Shown here piece by piece: positions 6,600 through 14,046 of a DNA stretch of 38,356 nt. A program made the translations under genes and the position numbers. Every line of letters begins with the position of its first letter. Position 1 is the first letter of the stretch. The notes under the pieces were generated by a model. The model searched no databases and had not been told where the DNA came from. It worked only from the letters and a program-made list of their open reading frames with translations. Source of the DNA: Phycicoccus sp. CSK15P-2 (GTDB lineage: Bacteria > Actinomycetota > Actinomycetes > Actinomycetales > Dermatophilaceae); the NCBI RefSeq assembly GCF_016888005.1, contig NZ_JAFDVE010000005.1:1-38356 (forward strand), read 5' to 3'.

Positions 6600-7340
6600 A
6601 TGCCCACCCGCCAGCAGTCCTCCCCCGCCCCGGCCCTGACCCGTCCCGACGGCAGCCCGGTCCGCGTCCTCGTCGTCGACGACGAGCCCAACCTCACCGA
6701 GCTCCTGTCCATGGCGCTGCGCTACGAGGGCTGGGAGGTCCGCACCGCCGCGTCGGGCCTCCAGGCGGTCCGGGCCGCGAAGGAGTTCGGCCCGGACGCC
6801 GTGGTGCTCGACATGATGCTGCCCGACTTCGACGGGATGGAGGTGCTCCGGCGGATGCGGGGCGAGGACCCACACGTCCCGGTCCTGTTCCTCACCGCGA
6901 AGGACGCCGTCGAGGACCGCGTCGCCGGGCTCACGGCCGGCGGTGACGACTACGTGACGAAGCCGTTCAGCCTCGAGGAGGTCGTGGCCCGCCTGCGCGC
7001 CCTCATGCGGCGCACCGCCGTCGCGGCGGACGACGGCAGCGCCCTGCTCGTCGTCGGCGACCTCACGATGGACGAGGACAGCCACGAGGTGACCCGGGGC
7101 GGCACCGAGATCCAGCTGACCGCCACCGAGTTCGAGCTGCTGCGCTACCTCATGCGCAACCCGAAGCGGGTGCTCTCCAAGGCACAGATCCTGGACCGTG
7201 TCTGGAACTACGACTTCGGCGGACAGGCCAACGTCGTCGAGCTCTACATCTCGTACCTGCGCAAGAAGATCGACGCCGGCCGGACGCCGATGATCCACAC
7301 GATGCGCGGCGTCGGGTACGTCCTCAAGCCGGCCGACTGA
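6600..7340 (+). CDS. PhoP-like OmpR-family response regulator
   Basis: A 246-aa two-domain regulator. The receiver domain (about 20-135) has the acidic pair in VVDDEPN, the phospho-acceptor D71 in VVLDMMLPDFDG, and the lysine of YVTKPFSLEE. The C-terminal winged helix (about 150-245) includes LTATEFELLRYL, VLSKAQILDRVWNYDFGG and HTMRGVGYVLK. These stretches closely resemble mycobacterial PhoP. It sits 5 bases before its kinase gene. ATG 6600 was chosen as the first start before the receiver, although its ribosome binding site is weak. CACAG direct repeats upstream and before 9446 fit its expected DNA site. PhoP, MprA and TcrA types are related; PhoP-like is my best call. Confidence 0.9.
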   Translation: MPTRQQSSPAPALTRPDGSPVRVLVVDDEPNLTELLSMALRYEGWEVRTAASGLQAVRAAKEFGPDAVVLDMMLPDFDGMEVLRRMRGEDPHVPVLFLTAKDAVEDRVAGLTAGGDDYVTKPFSLEEVVARLRALMRRTAVAADDGSALLVVGDLTMDEDSHEVTRGGTEIQLTATEFELLRYLMRNPKRVLSKAQILDRVWNYDFGGQANVVELYISYLRKKIDAGRTPMIHTMRGVGYVLKPAD

Positions 7341-7345
7341 CGGCG

Positions 7346-8845
7346 ATGAGCACCATCCCCCACATCCGGGGGGCATCCCGGTCCCTCTCCCGCTGGACGC
7401 TGCGCACCAAGCTGCTCGCCGCCGTCCTCGCACTGTTCACCGTCGTCATGCTCGTGACGAGCGCGCTCACCGTCCTCGAGACCCGCCGCTACCTCTACGG
7501 CCAGCTCTCCGAGGACCTGCGCAGCGCCGTGACCCGGGTCGGCGAACGGGGCGGATACGACCTCGACGGCGACGGTCGGGTCCCCCGCGGCGAGGGCCGG
7601 GCGGGCGCTCCCGGCGGCGACACCGTGCTCGTCCTGGGGATCGGGCCGGACGGCCAGGTCGTGGACACCCCCTCAGGACGCCAGGTCAACAGCGTGGTCC
7701 TCAAGGACGGCCAGGACGGCATGCTGGACGCCGACGACGTGGCACGCGTGACCGACGAGGTCGAAGGGCGCGAACCGGTCGTGGTGCAGCTGGGGGGCGA
7801 CGTCGGGGAGTACCTCGTCACCGCCCGCCCCGTCCCGGACGGCGGGAGGTACATCGTCGGGGTCTCCACCGAGCCCGTGCAGGACCTCCTCGAGAAGCTC
7901 CTCGCCCTCGTCGTCGCAGGGACCGCCATCGGCCTCGTCCTCGTCGGCGCGGGCGGGGCCGTCGTCATCCGCCGCAGCCTCGCCCCCCTCGACCGGGTGG
8001 CGGCCACCGCCCGCCAGGTCTCCGCACTCAAGCTCGACTCCGGCGACGTCTCGCTCGCCGTGCGCGTCCCCGAGGCGGACGTCGACGACCGTACCGAGGT
8101 CGGCCAGGTCGGTCTCGCCCTCAACACGATGCTCGACGACGTCGAGAAGGCCCTCCGGGCTCGCCAGGAGAGCGAGACCCGGGTGCGGCGCTTCGTCGCC
8201 GACGCCTCGCACGAGCTGCGCACGCCGCTCGCGTCGATCCGGGGCTACGCCGAGCTGACCCGGCGCGAGCAGGACCCCGTCCCCGGCACCGTCACCCACG
8301 CCATCGGCCGCGTCGAGTCCGAGGCGCTGCGGATGCAGGAGCTCGTCGAGGACCTCCTGCTGCTCGCCCGCCTGGACTCCGGGCGGCCGCTCGAGCGCGA
8401 GCCGGTCGACCTCTCGCTGCTCGCGATGAACGCCGTGAGCGACGCCCACGCCGCCTCACCGGACCACGCGTGGGAGCTCGACCTGCCCGACGAGCCCGTC
8501 GAGGTCACCGGGGACGGCGCGCGGCTCCACCAGATCCTCGCCAACCTCCTCGCCAACGCCCGCACCCACACCCCGGCCGGCACGCGGGTCGTCACGAAGG
8601 TGCGGCCCGAAGGGTCGATGGTGCGGATGTCGGTGACCGACGACGGCCCGGGCGTGCCGGTAGAGCTGCAGCCGACGGTCTTCGAGCGGTTCACCCGCGG
8701 GGACGACTCCCGCAGCCGCGCGAACGGGTCGACCGGGCTCGGGCTGTCGATCGTCGCGGCGGTGGGGCAGGCGCACGGGGGACGCGTCGAGGTGTCCTCC
8801 CACCCCGGCGACACCACCTTCTCGGTACTCCTGCCCACCACCTGA
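7346..8845 (+). CDS. PhoR-like sensor histidine kinase
   Basis: A 499-aa membrane kinase that should phosphorylate the preceding response regulator. Transmembrane helix 1 is at about residues 27-50. A roughly 135-residue extracytoplasmic sensor region follows, rich in acidic residues and glycine. Helix 2 is at about 188-213, followed by a HAMP segment. The dimerisation/phosphotransfer motif FVADASHELRTPL has the phosphorylated H289. The ATPase domain has the N-box (LHQILANLLANARTHTP), G1 (DDGPGVP), F-box and G2 (STGLGLSIV). All catalytic motifs are intact. It lies 5 bases after the regulator, in one operon. The signal is unknown. Confidence 0.93.
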   Translation: MSTIPHIRGASRSLSRWTLRTKLLAAVLALFTVVMLVTSALTVLETRRYLYGQLSEDLRSAVTRVGERGGYDLDGDGRVPRGEGRAGAPGGDTVLVLGIGPDGQVVDTPSGRQVNSVVLKDGQDGMLDADDVARVTDEVEGREPVVVQLGGDVGEYLVTARPVPDGGRYIVGVSTEPVQDLLEKLLALVVAGTAIGLVLVGAGGAVVIRRSLAPLDRVAATARQVSALKLDSGDVSLAVRVPEADVDDRTEVGQVGLALNTMLDDVEKALRARQESETRVRRFVADASHELRTPLASIRGYAELTRREQDPVPGTVTHAIGRVESEALRMQELVEDLLLLARLDSGRPLEREPVDLSLLAMNAVSDAHAASPDHAWELDLPDEPVEVTGDGARLHQILANLLANARTHTPAGTRVVTKVRPEGSMVRMSVTDDGPGVPVELQPTVFERFTRGDDSRSRANGSTGLGLSIVAAVGQAHGGRVEVSSHPGDTTFSVLLPTT

Positions 8846-8866
8846 CACCGGGCGGCACCGGCGCGG

Positions 8867-9352
8867 TCAGAGGTCCAGCCGGTAGGCGACGAGGTCGACG
8901 TCCGGCTGCGGCGACCAGTCACGCTCCGGTGTGCGGGCGAAGCCCATCCGCGCGTACAGCCGGTGCGCCGCCACCATCCACGTCCCGCTCGAGAGCGCCA
9001 GGGCGGAGCAGCCGGCGTCGCGGGCCCGACGGACGCACTCGTCGGCGAGCAGCTGCCCCACCCCGGCCCCGCGAGCCTCGGGCAGCACCGCCAACATCCG
9101 CACCTCGGCCTCGTCGTCCCGGCCCAGCTCCGCGAACGGCGTCCCCGGAGGCACGAAGGTGGCGGTGCCGACCAGTCGGCCGTCGCCGGCGGTCGCCACG
9201 AGCAGGACAGCGTCCCGCGCCCGCCCGGCGGCGTCGAGCAGCGTTGCGGCGTAAGGGTGCTCGGGGGTGACGTGGCCGTCAGCCGCGTACGCCACGAAGG
9301 TCATCCGCCCGACGGCGCCGCACTCGTCGGGGTGGGCGGGGCGGACGGTCAC
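8867..9352 (-). CDS. GNAT-family N-acetyltransferase
   Basis: A 161-aa acetyl-CoA-dependent acetyltransferase. Motif A is clear: VRMLAVLPEARGAGVGQLL carries the RxxGxG/A acetyl-CoA loop. Motif B follows as the HRLYARMGF region typical of the GNAT C-terminus. The GTG start at 9352-9350 is chosen because GGAGG lies five bases before it. A GTG two codons earlier would overlap that site. The gene converges with the kinase gene (21 bases between stops) and diverges from the GT39 gene. The substrate cannot be deduced. Confidence 0.85.
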   Translation of the reverse strand: MTVRPAHPDECGAVGRMTFVAYAADGHVTPEHPYAATLLDAAGRARDAVLLVATAGDGRLVGTATFVPPGTPFAELGRDDEAEVRMLAVLPEARGAGVGQLLADECVRRARDAGCSALALSSGTWMVAAHRLYARMGFARTPERDWSPQPDVDLVAYRLDL

Positions 9353-9405
9353 GGGCACCTCCGCATCATCCCAGGGAGCGCACTCTGGCGGCGACGACAG
9401 GCCGG

Positions 9406-9423
9406 CCACAGGTGGGTCACAGG
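9406..9423 (+). promoter_or_regulatory. PhoP-box-like direct repeat before the GT39 gene
   Basis: CCACAGG-tggg-TCACAGG consists of two heptamers with a 4-bp spacer and an 11-bp period. It is the same arrangement as at 6539-6556 and 6485-6501. It ends 22 bp before the glycosyltransferase start, linking that operon to the PhoP-like regulator. Confidence 0.6.
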
Positions 9424-9445
9424 CGACCGGCGGAGCGTTGCACCC

Positions 9446-11518
9446 ATGACGACCGCGACCCTGCCACCGAGCACGTCCGACGCCGCGTCCGGCCCTCCGT
9501 CCCCGGGCGCCCCGAGCACTACCCGTCCGCGCGGAGCCGCCAGGATCCGCCGAGCCGTGCGCGGGCCGGAGACCGACCCGGCGTGGGCCCGACCCGCGTT
9601 CCTCGCGCTGCTCGCCCTCACGGCGGCCGCGTACCTCGTCAACCTCACGGCGAGCGGATGGGCGAACAGCTTCTACTCGGCCGCGGTCCAGGCCGGCGCC
9701 ACCTCGTGGGAAGCCTTCTTCTACGGGAGCCTCGACGCCGGCAACGCGATCACCGTCGACAAGCCCCCTGCCTCCCTGTGGGCCATGGCGCTGTCGGTCC
9801 GGCTCCTCGGGCTCAGCTCGTTCGCGATCCTGCTGCCACAGGTGCTCATGGGCGTCGCGACGGTCGGCGTCGTGCATGCCTCGGTGCGGCGCTGGTTCGG
9901 CCACGGCGCGGCCCTGCTCGCCGGGGGCGCGCTCGCCCTCACCCCCGTCGCGGTCCTCATGTTCCGGTTCAACAACCCGGACGCCCTCCTGACCCTGCTC
10001 ATGGCCCTGGCGGTGTGGGCAACGCTGCGGGCGGTGGAGGCCGGCTCGGTCCGCTGGATCGCGCTCGCCGGTGTCTTCGTCGGCTTCGGCTTCCTCACCA
10101 AGACCCTGCAGGTGCTGCTCGTCGTCCCCGCGGTGGCCCTCGTCTGGATCTTCGCCGCGGACACCTCACTGCGGCGCCGGCTGCTCGGCGGGCTGGCGTC
10201 CGGCGGCGCGTTCCTGGCGTCCGCCGGATGGTGGGTCGCGGTCGTCGAGCTCGTGCCCACGTCGATGCGCCCGTACGTCGGCGGCAGCCAGAACGACTCG
10301 TTCCTCGAGCTGACCTTCGGCTACAACGGCCTCGGCCGGCTCGACGGCACCGAGGTCGGGCGGGTCGGTGGCGGTGGCGGCGGCGGGTTCTCCGAGGGCG
10401 CGGGCCTCTGGCGGATGTTCGGCTCGGCCGTGGGCGGCCAGGTGTCGTGGCTGCTCCCGGCGGCGCTGCTCCTCCTCGTCGCCGGGCTCGCGATGCGCGG
10501 GCGTGCGCCGCGAACCGACCTGCGTCGCGCGGCCTACCTCGCGATGGGCGCCTGGATGCTCGTCACCGCGCTCGTCTTCTCCTTCATGGAGGGGATCTTC
10601 CACGAGTACTACGTCGTGGCGCTGGCCCCGCCGGTCGCCGCGCTCGTCGGGATGGGCGCCGGCGAGGCGTGGGAGCGGCGACGCGACCCGGTCGGCGCGC
10701 TCGTCCTCTCCGCCGCGACGGCCGCGACCGCCGTGTGGGCCTTCGTCCTGCTGTCCCGGACGACCGCGTACGGCGACTGGCTGAGGACCGGGACGCTCAT
10801 GCTCGGGCTCGCCGCCACGCTCCTCTTCCTCGTCCTCGGCCGGCTGCACCGCCGAGCCGTCGCGGTGGTCGGTGCCGCGGCCGTCGTCGCCGGACTGGCG
10901 GGGCCGGCCGCGTACGCCTCGTCCACGCTCGCCACCGGCCACAGCGGCTCGATCGTCACGGCCGGCCCGTCGACCCGTGGCGGTGGTGGACCCGGCGGAG
11001 GCGGCCGAGGCGGCTTCACCGGTGGCCGTCCGGGCACCACGACCGGTGGTGGCCCGGCCACCACCAACGGCGGTCGGCCGGCGAACGGCGGCGGTCCGGC
11101 GAACGGCGGCGGTCCGGCCACCGGCGGCGGAGGCGGGATGAACGGGCTGCTCGACGCGACCACGCCCGACGCCGACGTGGTCGCCGCGCTCAGCGCCGAC
11201 GCCGAGCGGTACACGTGGGTCGCGGCGGCCGTCGGGTCGCAGAACGCGGCCGGCCTCCAGCTCGGGACGCGGCTTCCCGTCATGGCCATCGGCGGGTTCA
11301 ACGGCTCCGACCCGTCACCGACGCTCGAGGAGTTCCAGCAGTACGTCGCCGACGGCGAGATCCACTACCTCGTCGCCGGCGGCGGCTTCCGTGGCCAGCA
11401 GGGCGGCTCGAACGTCGCGAACGAGATCGCCACCTGGGCAGCCGCGGGCTACGAGCAGGTGACGATCGGCGGACAGACGTTTTACGACCTCACCCGTCCG
11501 ACGGGAACCGGGGCGTGA
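9446..11518 (+). CDS. GT39 (ArnT/PMT-like) membrane glycosyltransferase
   Basis: A 690-aa polytopic membrane protein expected to transfer a sugar from a polyprenyl-phosphate donor to an envelope acceptor. After a proline-rich cytoplasmic N-terminus (about 1-45), hydrophobic helices run from about 50 to 500. The conserved first outer loop contains GNAITVDKPPASLW near residue 105. An unusual glycine-rich low-complexity segment (about 509-565, GGGGPGGGGRGG and ANGGGP repeats) separates the membrane part from a soluble C-terminal domain (about 570-690) that may lie outside the cell. GGAG at 9432-9435 supports ATG 9446. The stop overlaps the GtrA start. A CACAG direct repeat upstream suggests PhoP-like control. 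Donor and acceptor are unknown. Confidence 0.88.
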   Translation: MTTATLPPSTSDAASGPPSPGAPSTTRPRGAARIRRAVRGPETDPAWARPAFLALLALTAAAYLVNLTASGWANSFYSAAVQAGATSWEAFFYGSLDAGNAITVDKPPASLWAMALSVRLLGLSSFAILLPQVLMGVATVGVVHASVRRWFGHGAALLAGGALALTPVAVLMFRFNNPDALLTLLMALAVWATLRAVEAGSVRWIALAGVFVGFGFLTKTLQVLLVVPAVALVWIFAADTSLRRRLLGGLASGGAFLASAGWWVAVVELVPTSMRPYVGGSQNDSFLELTFGYNGLGRLDGTEVGRVGGGGGGGFSEGAGLWRMFGSAVGGQVSWLLPAALLLLVAGLAMRGRAPRTDLRRAAYLAMGAWMLVTALVFSFMEGIFHEYYVVALAPPVAALVGMGAGEAWERRRDPVGALVLSAATAATAVWAFVLLSRTTAYGDWLRTGTLMLGLAATLLFLVLGRLHRRAVAVVGAAAVVAGLAGPAAYASSTLATGHSGSIVTAGPSTRGGGGPGGGGRGGFTGGRPGTTTGGGPATTNGGRPANGGGPANGGGPATGGGGGMNGLLDATTPDADVVAALSADAERYTWVAAAVGSQNAAGLQLGTRLPVMAIGGFNGSDPSPTLEEFQQYVADGEIHYLVAGGGFRGQQGGSNVANEIATWAAAGYEQVTIGGQTFYDLTRPTGTGA

Positions 11519-12027
11519 GCACCGTGGCGGAGCGGACGGCACGCCCGACGGACACCGCCCGGCCCAGGCGGCACGTCCTCGCCCAGCTCACCTGGTTCGC
11601 CGTCATCGGGGTGGCGAGCACCGCCCTCCATCTCGGAGGCTTCGTCCTCCTCCGGCTCGTCGCCCCGAGCCAGGTCGCCAACGCCGTGGCGCTGCTCACG
11701 GCCGCGGTCCTCAACACCTGGGCCAACCGGCGGTGGACCTTCGGGGTACGGGGCCGGGCGGACGCCGGCCGACACCAGGTGCAGGGCCTGCTCGTCTTCG
11801 GGCTGACCCTGGCGATGAGCTCGGGCGGGCTCGCGGCGCTCGGAGCCGTGGCACCGGACGCACCGCGCTGGCTGGAGACGGCCGTCGTCGCGGTGACCAC
11901 CGCAGCGGCCACGGCCGTGAAGTTCGCCGCGATGCGGTGGTGGGTGTTCGTGCCCCGGCAGGGGGCGCCGGAGCATCGCGACCGGCGTGACTGCGTCACT
12001 CCGGAGGCACGCTCCGCGCGTCGGTAG
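11515..12027 (+). CDS. GtrA-family membrane protein
   Basis: A 170-aa protein with four predicted helices (about 24-45, 50-70, 95-117 and 128-150) and the GtrA pattern FAVIGVASTALHLGGFVLL...NAVALLTAAVLNTWANRRWTF. GtrA proteins are thought to flip polyprenyl-phosphate-linked sugars across the membrane, which would supply the GT39 enzyme encoded just before. The GTG start overlaps the previous stop (GTGA), implying coupled synthesis of donor flippase and transferase. A charged C-terminal tail of about 20 residues follows the last helix. Confidence 0.88.
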   Translation: MSTVAERTARPTDTARPRRHVLAQLTWFAVIGVASTALHLGGFVLLRLVAPSQVANAVALLTAAVLNTWANRRWTFGVRGRADAGRHQVQGLLVFGLTLAMSSGGLAALGAVAPDAPRWLETAVVAVTTAAATAVKFAAMRWWVFVPRQGAPEHRDRRDCVTPEARSARR

Positions 12028-12056
12028 ACGCGCCGGTTCGCACCGCTCGGGGCCGC

Positions 12057-12087
12057 TTTGCCCGGCGACCACCCCGGCGGATACCCT
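12057..12087 (+). promoter_or_regulatory. Probable tRNA-Ser promoter
   Basis: TTTGCC (12057-12062) and TACCCT (12082-12087) are separated by 19 bases. Transcription would begin a few bases before the mature tRNA 5' end at 12099. The spacer is longer than ideal. Confidence 0.4.
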
Positions 12088-12098
12088 GTGCAGGCGTT

Positions 12099-12188
12099 GG
12101 AGGCGTCGCCTAGTCCGGTCTATGGCGCCGCACTGCTAATGCGGTTTGGGCTAACCGCCCATCGAGGGTTCAAATCCCTCCGCCTCCG
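12099..12188 (+). tRNA. tRNA-Ser (GCU)
   Basis: A 90-base class II tRNA. Acceptor GGAGGCG pairs with CGCCTCC. Anticodon stem CCGCA/TGCGG encloses loop CTGCTAA with anticodon GCT (12135-12137). There is a long variable arm and T loop TTCAAAT. CCA is not encoded. Confidence 0.95.
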
Positions 12189-12257
12189 CCGACCAGGAAC
12201 CCCCGGGCGCTCGCGACCGGGGGTTCCTGTCTGCGCGTGGCTCCCTCCGCCTCCGCC
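12175..12257. repeat. 16-bp direct repeat of the tRNA-Ser 3' end
   Basis: TCCCTCCGCCTCCGCC occurs at 12175-12190 (T stem to just past the acceptor) and again at 12242-12257, 67 bp downstream. The first hairpin lies between the copies. A copy of a tRNA 3' end just downstream can be an old attachment site, or a chance repeat in CT-rich sequence. Confidence 0.5.
12194..12229 (+). terminator. Terminator of tRNA-Ser(GCU)
   Basis: CAGGAACCCCCGG (12194-12206) pairs perfectly with CCGGGGGTTCCTG (12217-12229) around a 10-base loop, starting 5 bases after the tRNA. Confidence 0.85.
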
Positions 12258-12260
12258 CTC

Positions 12261-12297
12261 GAGAATCCCCCGGGACACAGCCGCCCGGGGGATTCTC
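12261..12297. terminator. Second hairpin of a triple terminator
   Basis: GAGAATCCCCCGGG (12261-12274) pairs with CCCGGGGGATTCTC (12284-12297), a perfect 14-bp stem with a 9-base loop. It can act on both strands. Confidence 0.75.
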
Positions 12298-12324
12298 CGT
12301 CCTCCGAAACCCGGGACGGGCGAA

Positions 12325-12364
12325 GTGGGAGCCCCCGAGGGCCCAGTCACCCGGGGGCTCCCAC
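12325..12364 (-). terminator. Terminator of the SDR gene
   Basis: GTGGGAGCCCCCG (12325-12337) pairs with CGGGGGCTCCCAC (12352-12364), 13 bp. It lies 25 bases past the stop of the minus-strand dehydrogenase gene and closes the hexitol transport operon. Confidence 0.8.
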
Positions 12365-12389
12365 GTCTGGGGGAGCGATGCGTGTGCCG

Positions 12390-13133
12390 TCAGTGCTTCT
12401 CGGACAGGCTCCACATCGTCCACAGCTCGGTCCGCATCCGTCGCGGCTGGCCCAGGGTGTGCAGCACGGCTCCGGCGACGTCCGCGGGGTCCATGAACGG
12501 GCCCGACCACGGGTCACCGTCACCGAACCGCCCGTCCGCCGCTGCGAACGGGGTGTTGACCCCGGCGGGCGCGATGACGGTGGTCCGGATGCCCTCGTCG
12601 CGCAGCTCGCGGTCGAGGGCATAGCCGAGGTTGACCTGCGCGGCCTTCGAGGCCGCGTACACGGCCTCCTGGCCACCGCCGATGAGCAGCCCGGCCACCG
12701 AGCCGAGGATGACGACGTCGCCGCCGTCCCCCTGTGCCCGGTACTGCCGCACCGCTGCCCGGACGAGCCAGACGGTGCCCTTGACGTTGACGTCGACCAT
12801 GAGGTCGATGTCGTCGGCCGTGTAGTCGAGGATGCCGCCGTAGAACCCGACACCGGCGTTCGCCACGACGGAGTCGACCCGCCCGAAGGCCTCGACCCCG
12901 GCCGCCACGAGCGCGTCGGCCGTCGCCTCCTGCCGGATGTCCCCACCGACGGCGACCACCCGGTCGGGGCCGTGCCCCTCGACGAGGGGGCGCACGGCGT
13001 CCTCCCGCAGGTCACCGGCGACGACCCGGGCCCCGGCTTCGAGGGCCAGCCGCACGGTGGCGCCACCGATCCCGCCTCCGGCACCGGTGACGACGACGAC
13101 GGTGTCGGTCAGGCTGCGTGCCGGTGCCGGCAT
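12390..13133 (-). CDS. SDR-family polyol dehydrogenase
   Basis: A 247-aa classical short-chain dehydrogenase/reductase. The cofactor loop TGAGGGIG is at residues 16-23. D41 at the end of strand 2 favours NAD over NADP. NAG is at 92-94. The catalytic set is N116, S145, Y159 and K163 (YAASK). GAGGAGG lies seven bases before the ATG. It is the last gene of the operon that begins with the sugar-binding protein at 16455, 97 bp after the second permease and beyond a hairpin. By context it oxidises an imported hexitol or related sugar alcohol, as the SmoS sorbitol dehydrogenase does in related clusters. The exact substrate is inferred. Confidence 0.85.
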   Translation of the reverse strand: MPAPARSLTDTVVVVTGAGGGIGGATVRLALEAGARVVAGDLREDAVRPLVEGHGPDRVVAVGGDIRQEATADALVAAGVEAFGRVDSVVANAGVGFYGGILDYTADDIDLMVDVNVKGTVWLVRAAVRQYRAQGDGGDVVILGSVAGLLIGGGQEAVYAASKAAQVNLGYALDRELRDEGIRTTVIAPAGVNTPFAAADGRFGDGDPWSGPFMDPADVAGAVLHTLGQPRRMRTELWTMWSLSEKH

Positions 13134-13190
13134 CGCCGACCTCCTCGAACGGACGGAGGGGACATGAGGACGGGAAGTGGGGGGACCGCC

Positions 13191-13220
13191 CGGCCACCAG
13201 TTCAGCAGTGGTGGTGGCCG
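13191..13220 (-). terminator. Hairpin between permease and SDR genes
   Basis: CGGCCACCA (13191-13199) pairs with TGGTGGCCG (13212-13220). It sits in the 97-bp gap after the second permease and may reduce read-through into the dehydrogenase gene. Confidence 0.55.
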
Positions 13221-13230
13221 GACGTGTCCG

Positions 13231-14046
13231 TCACTTGATGGCGCCCATCGAGAGACCACGGACGAGCTGCTTCTGCGCGACCCACCCGGCGATGATCACC
13301 GGCAGTGCGGCGATGGTCGCAGCCGCCGACAGGACCGCGAGGAACTGGCCGCGACCGTCGACGAAGCTGCCGAGGAACGGCGGCGTCGTGCGGGCTGCCG
13401 AGCTCGTGAGGTTGAGCGACAGGAAGTACTCGTTCCAGGCGAAGATGAAGCTGATCAGCGCTGCGGCGGCGATCCCCGGCAGGACGAGCGGCAGGACGAT
13501 CCGCACGATCTCGCGGTAGAGCCCGGCGCCGTCGACGCGTGCCGCCTCGACGATCTCGAAGGGCACCTCGAGGAAGAACGAGCGCATCATCCACACCGTC
13601 ACCGGCAGGTTCATCGCCGCGTACACGAGCGACAGCATGTAGATGTTGTCGAGGAGGTCCAGCTCCTTGAGGATCATGAAGAGCGGCAGGACGATCGCCG
13701 CCAGCGGCATGAACCGGGTGGAGATGAAGAAGGTCAGCGCACCCTCGACGTTCTTGACCCGCCGGATCGACAGCGCGTACGCCGCCGGGATGGCCAGGAG
13801 GACGGCGATGACGGTCGCCGTCGTCGCCGCCGTGAGCGAGTTCATCAGGTAGCCCTGCATGCCGCGGTCGAACGCGGACCGGAACCCCTCGGTGACCGGC
13901 TCGAAGAAGAACGACGGGTCCACCGACGACGCCACCGACTCCTTCTTGAACCCGTTGAGGAACATCCAGAAGACCGGGAAGAAGAAGACGAGGACGAGGA
14001 ACCACGTGAAGACGGTGAGCAACGTGCCCTTGGTCTTGGTGCTCAT
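13231..14046 (-). CDS. smoG: Hexitol ABC transporter permease, MalG/SmoG-like
   Basis: A 271-aa inner-membrane permease of the CUT1 carbohydrate importer family. Six hydrophobic helices are visible, the first at about residues 10-30 (LLTVFTWFLVLVFFFPVFWMF). The ATPase-coupling EAA loop appears as EIVEAARVDGAGLYREIVRIVLPLVLPG. AGGAGG lies seven bases before the ATG. The start overlaps the stop of the first permease (ATGA), so the two subunits are made together. With the neighbouring binding protein, dehydrogenases and AraC regulator, the likely substrates are mannitol or sorbitol. The symbol is given by cluster similarity. Confidence 0.85.
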   Translation of the reverse strand: MSTKTKGTLLTVFTWFLVLVFFFPVFWMFLNGFKKESVASSVDPSFFFEPVTEGFRSAFDRGMQGYLMNSLTAATTATVIAVLLAIPAAYALSIRRVKNVEGALTFFISTRFMPLAAIVLPLFMILKELDLLDNIYMLSLVYAAMNLPVTVWMMRSFFLEVPFEIVEAARVDGAGLYREIVRIVLPLVLPGIAAAALISFIFAWNEYFLSLNLTSSAARTTPPFLGSFVDGRGQFLAVLSAAATIAALPVIIAGWVAQKQLVRGLSMGAIK

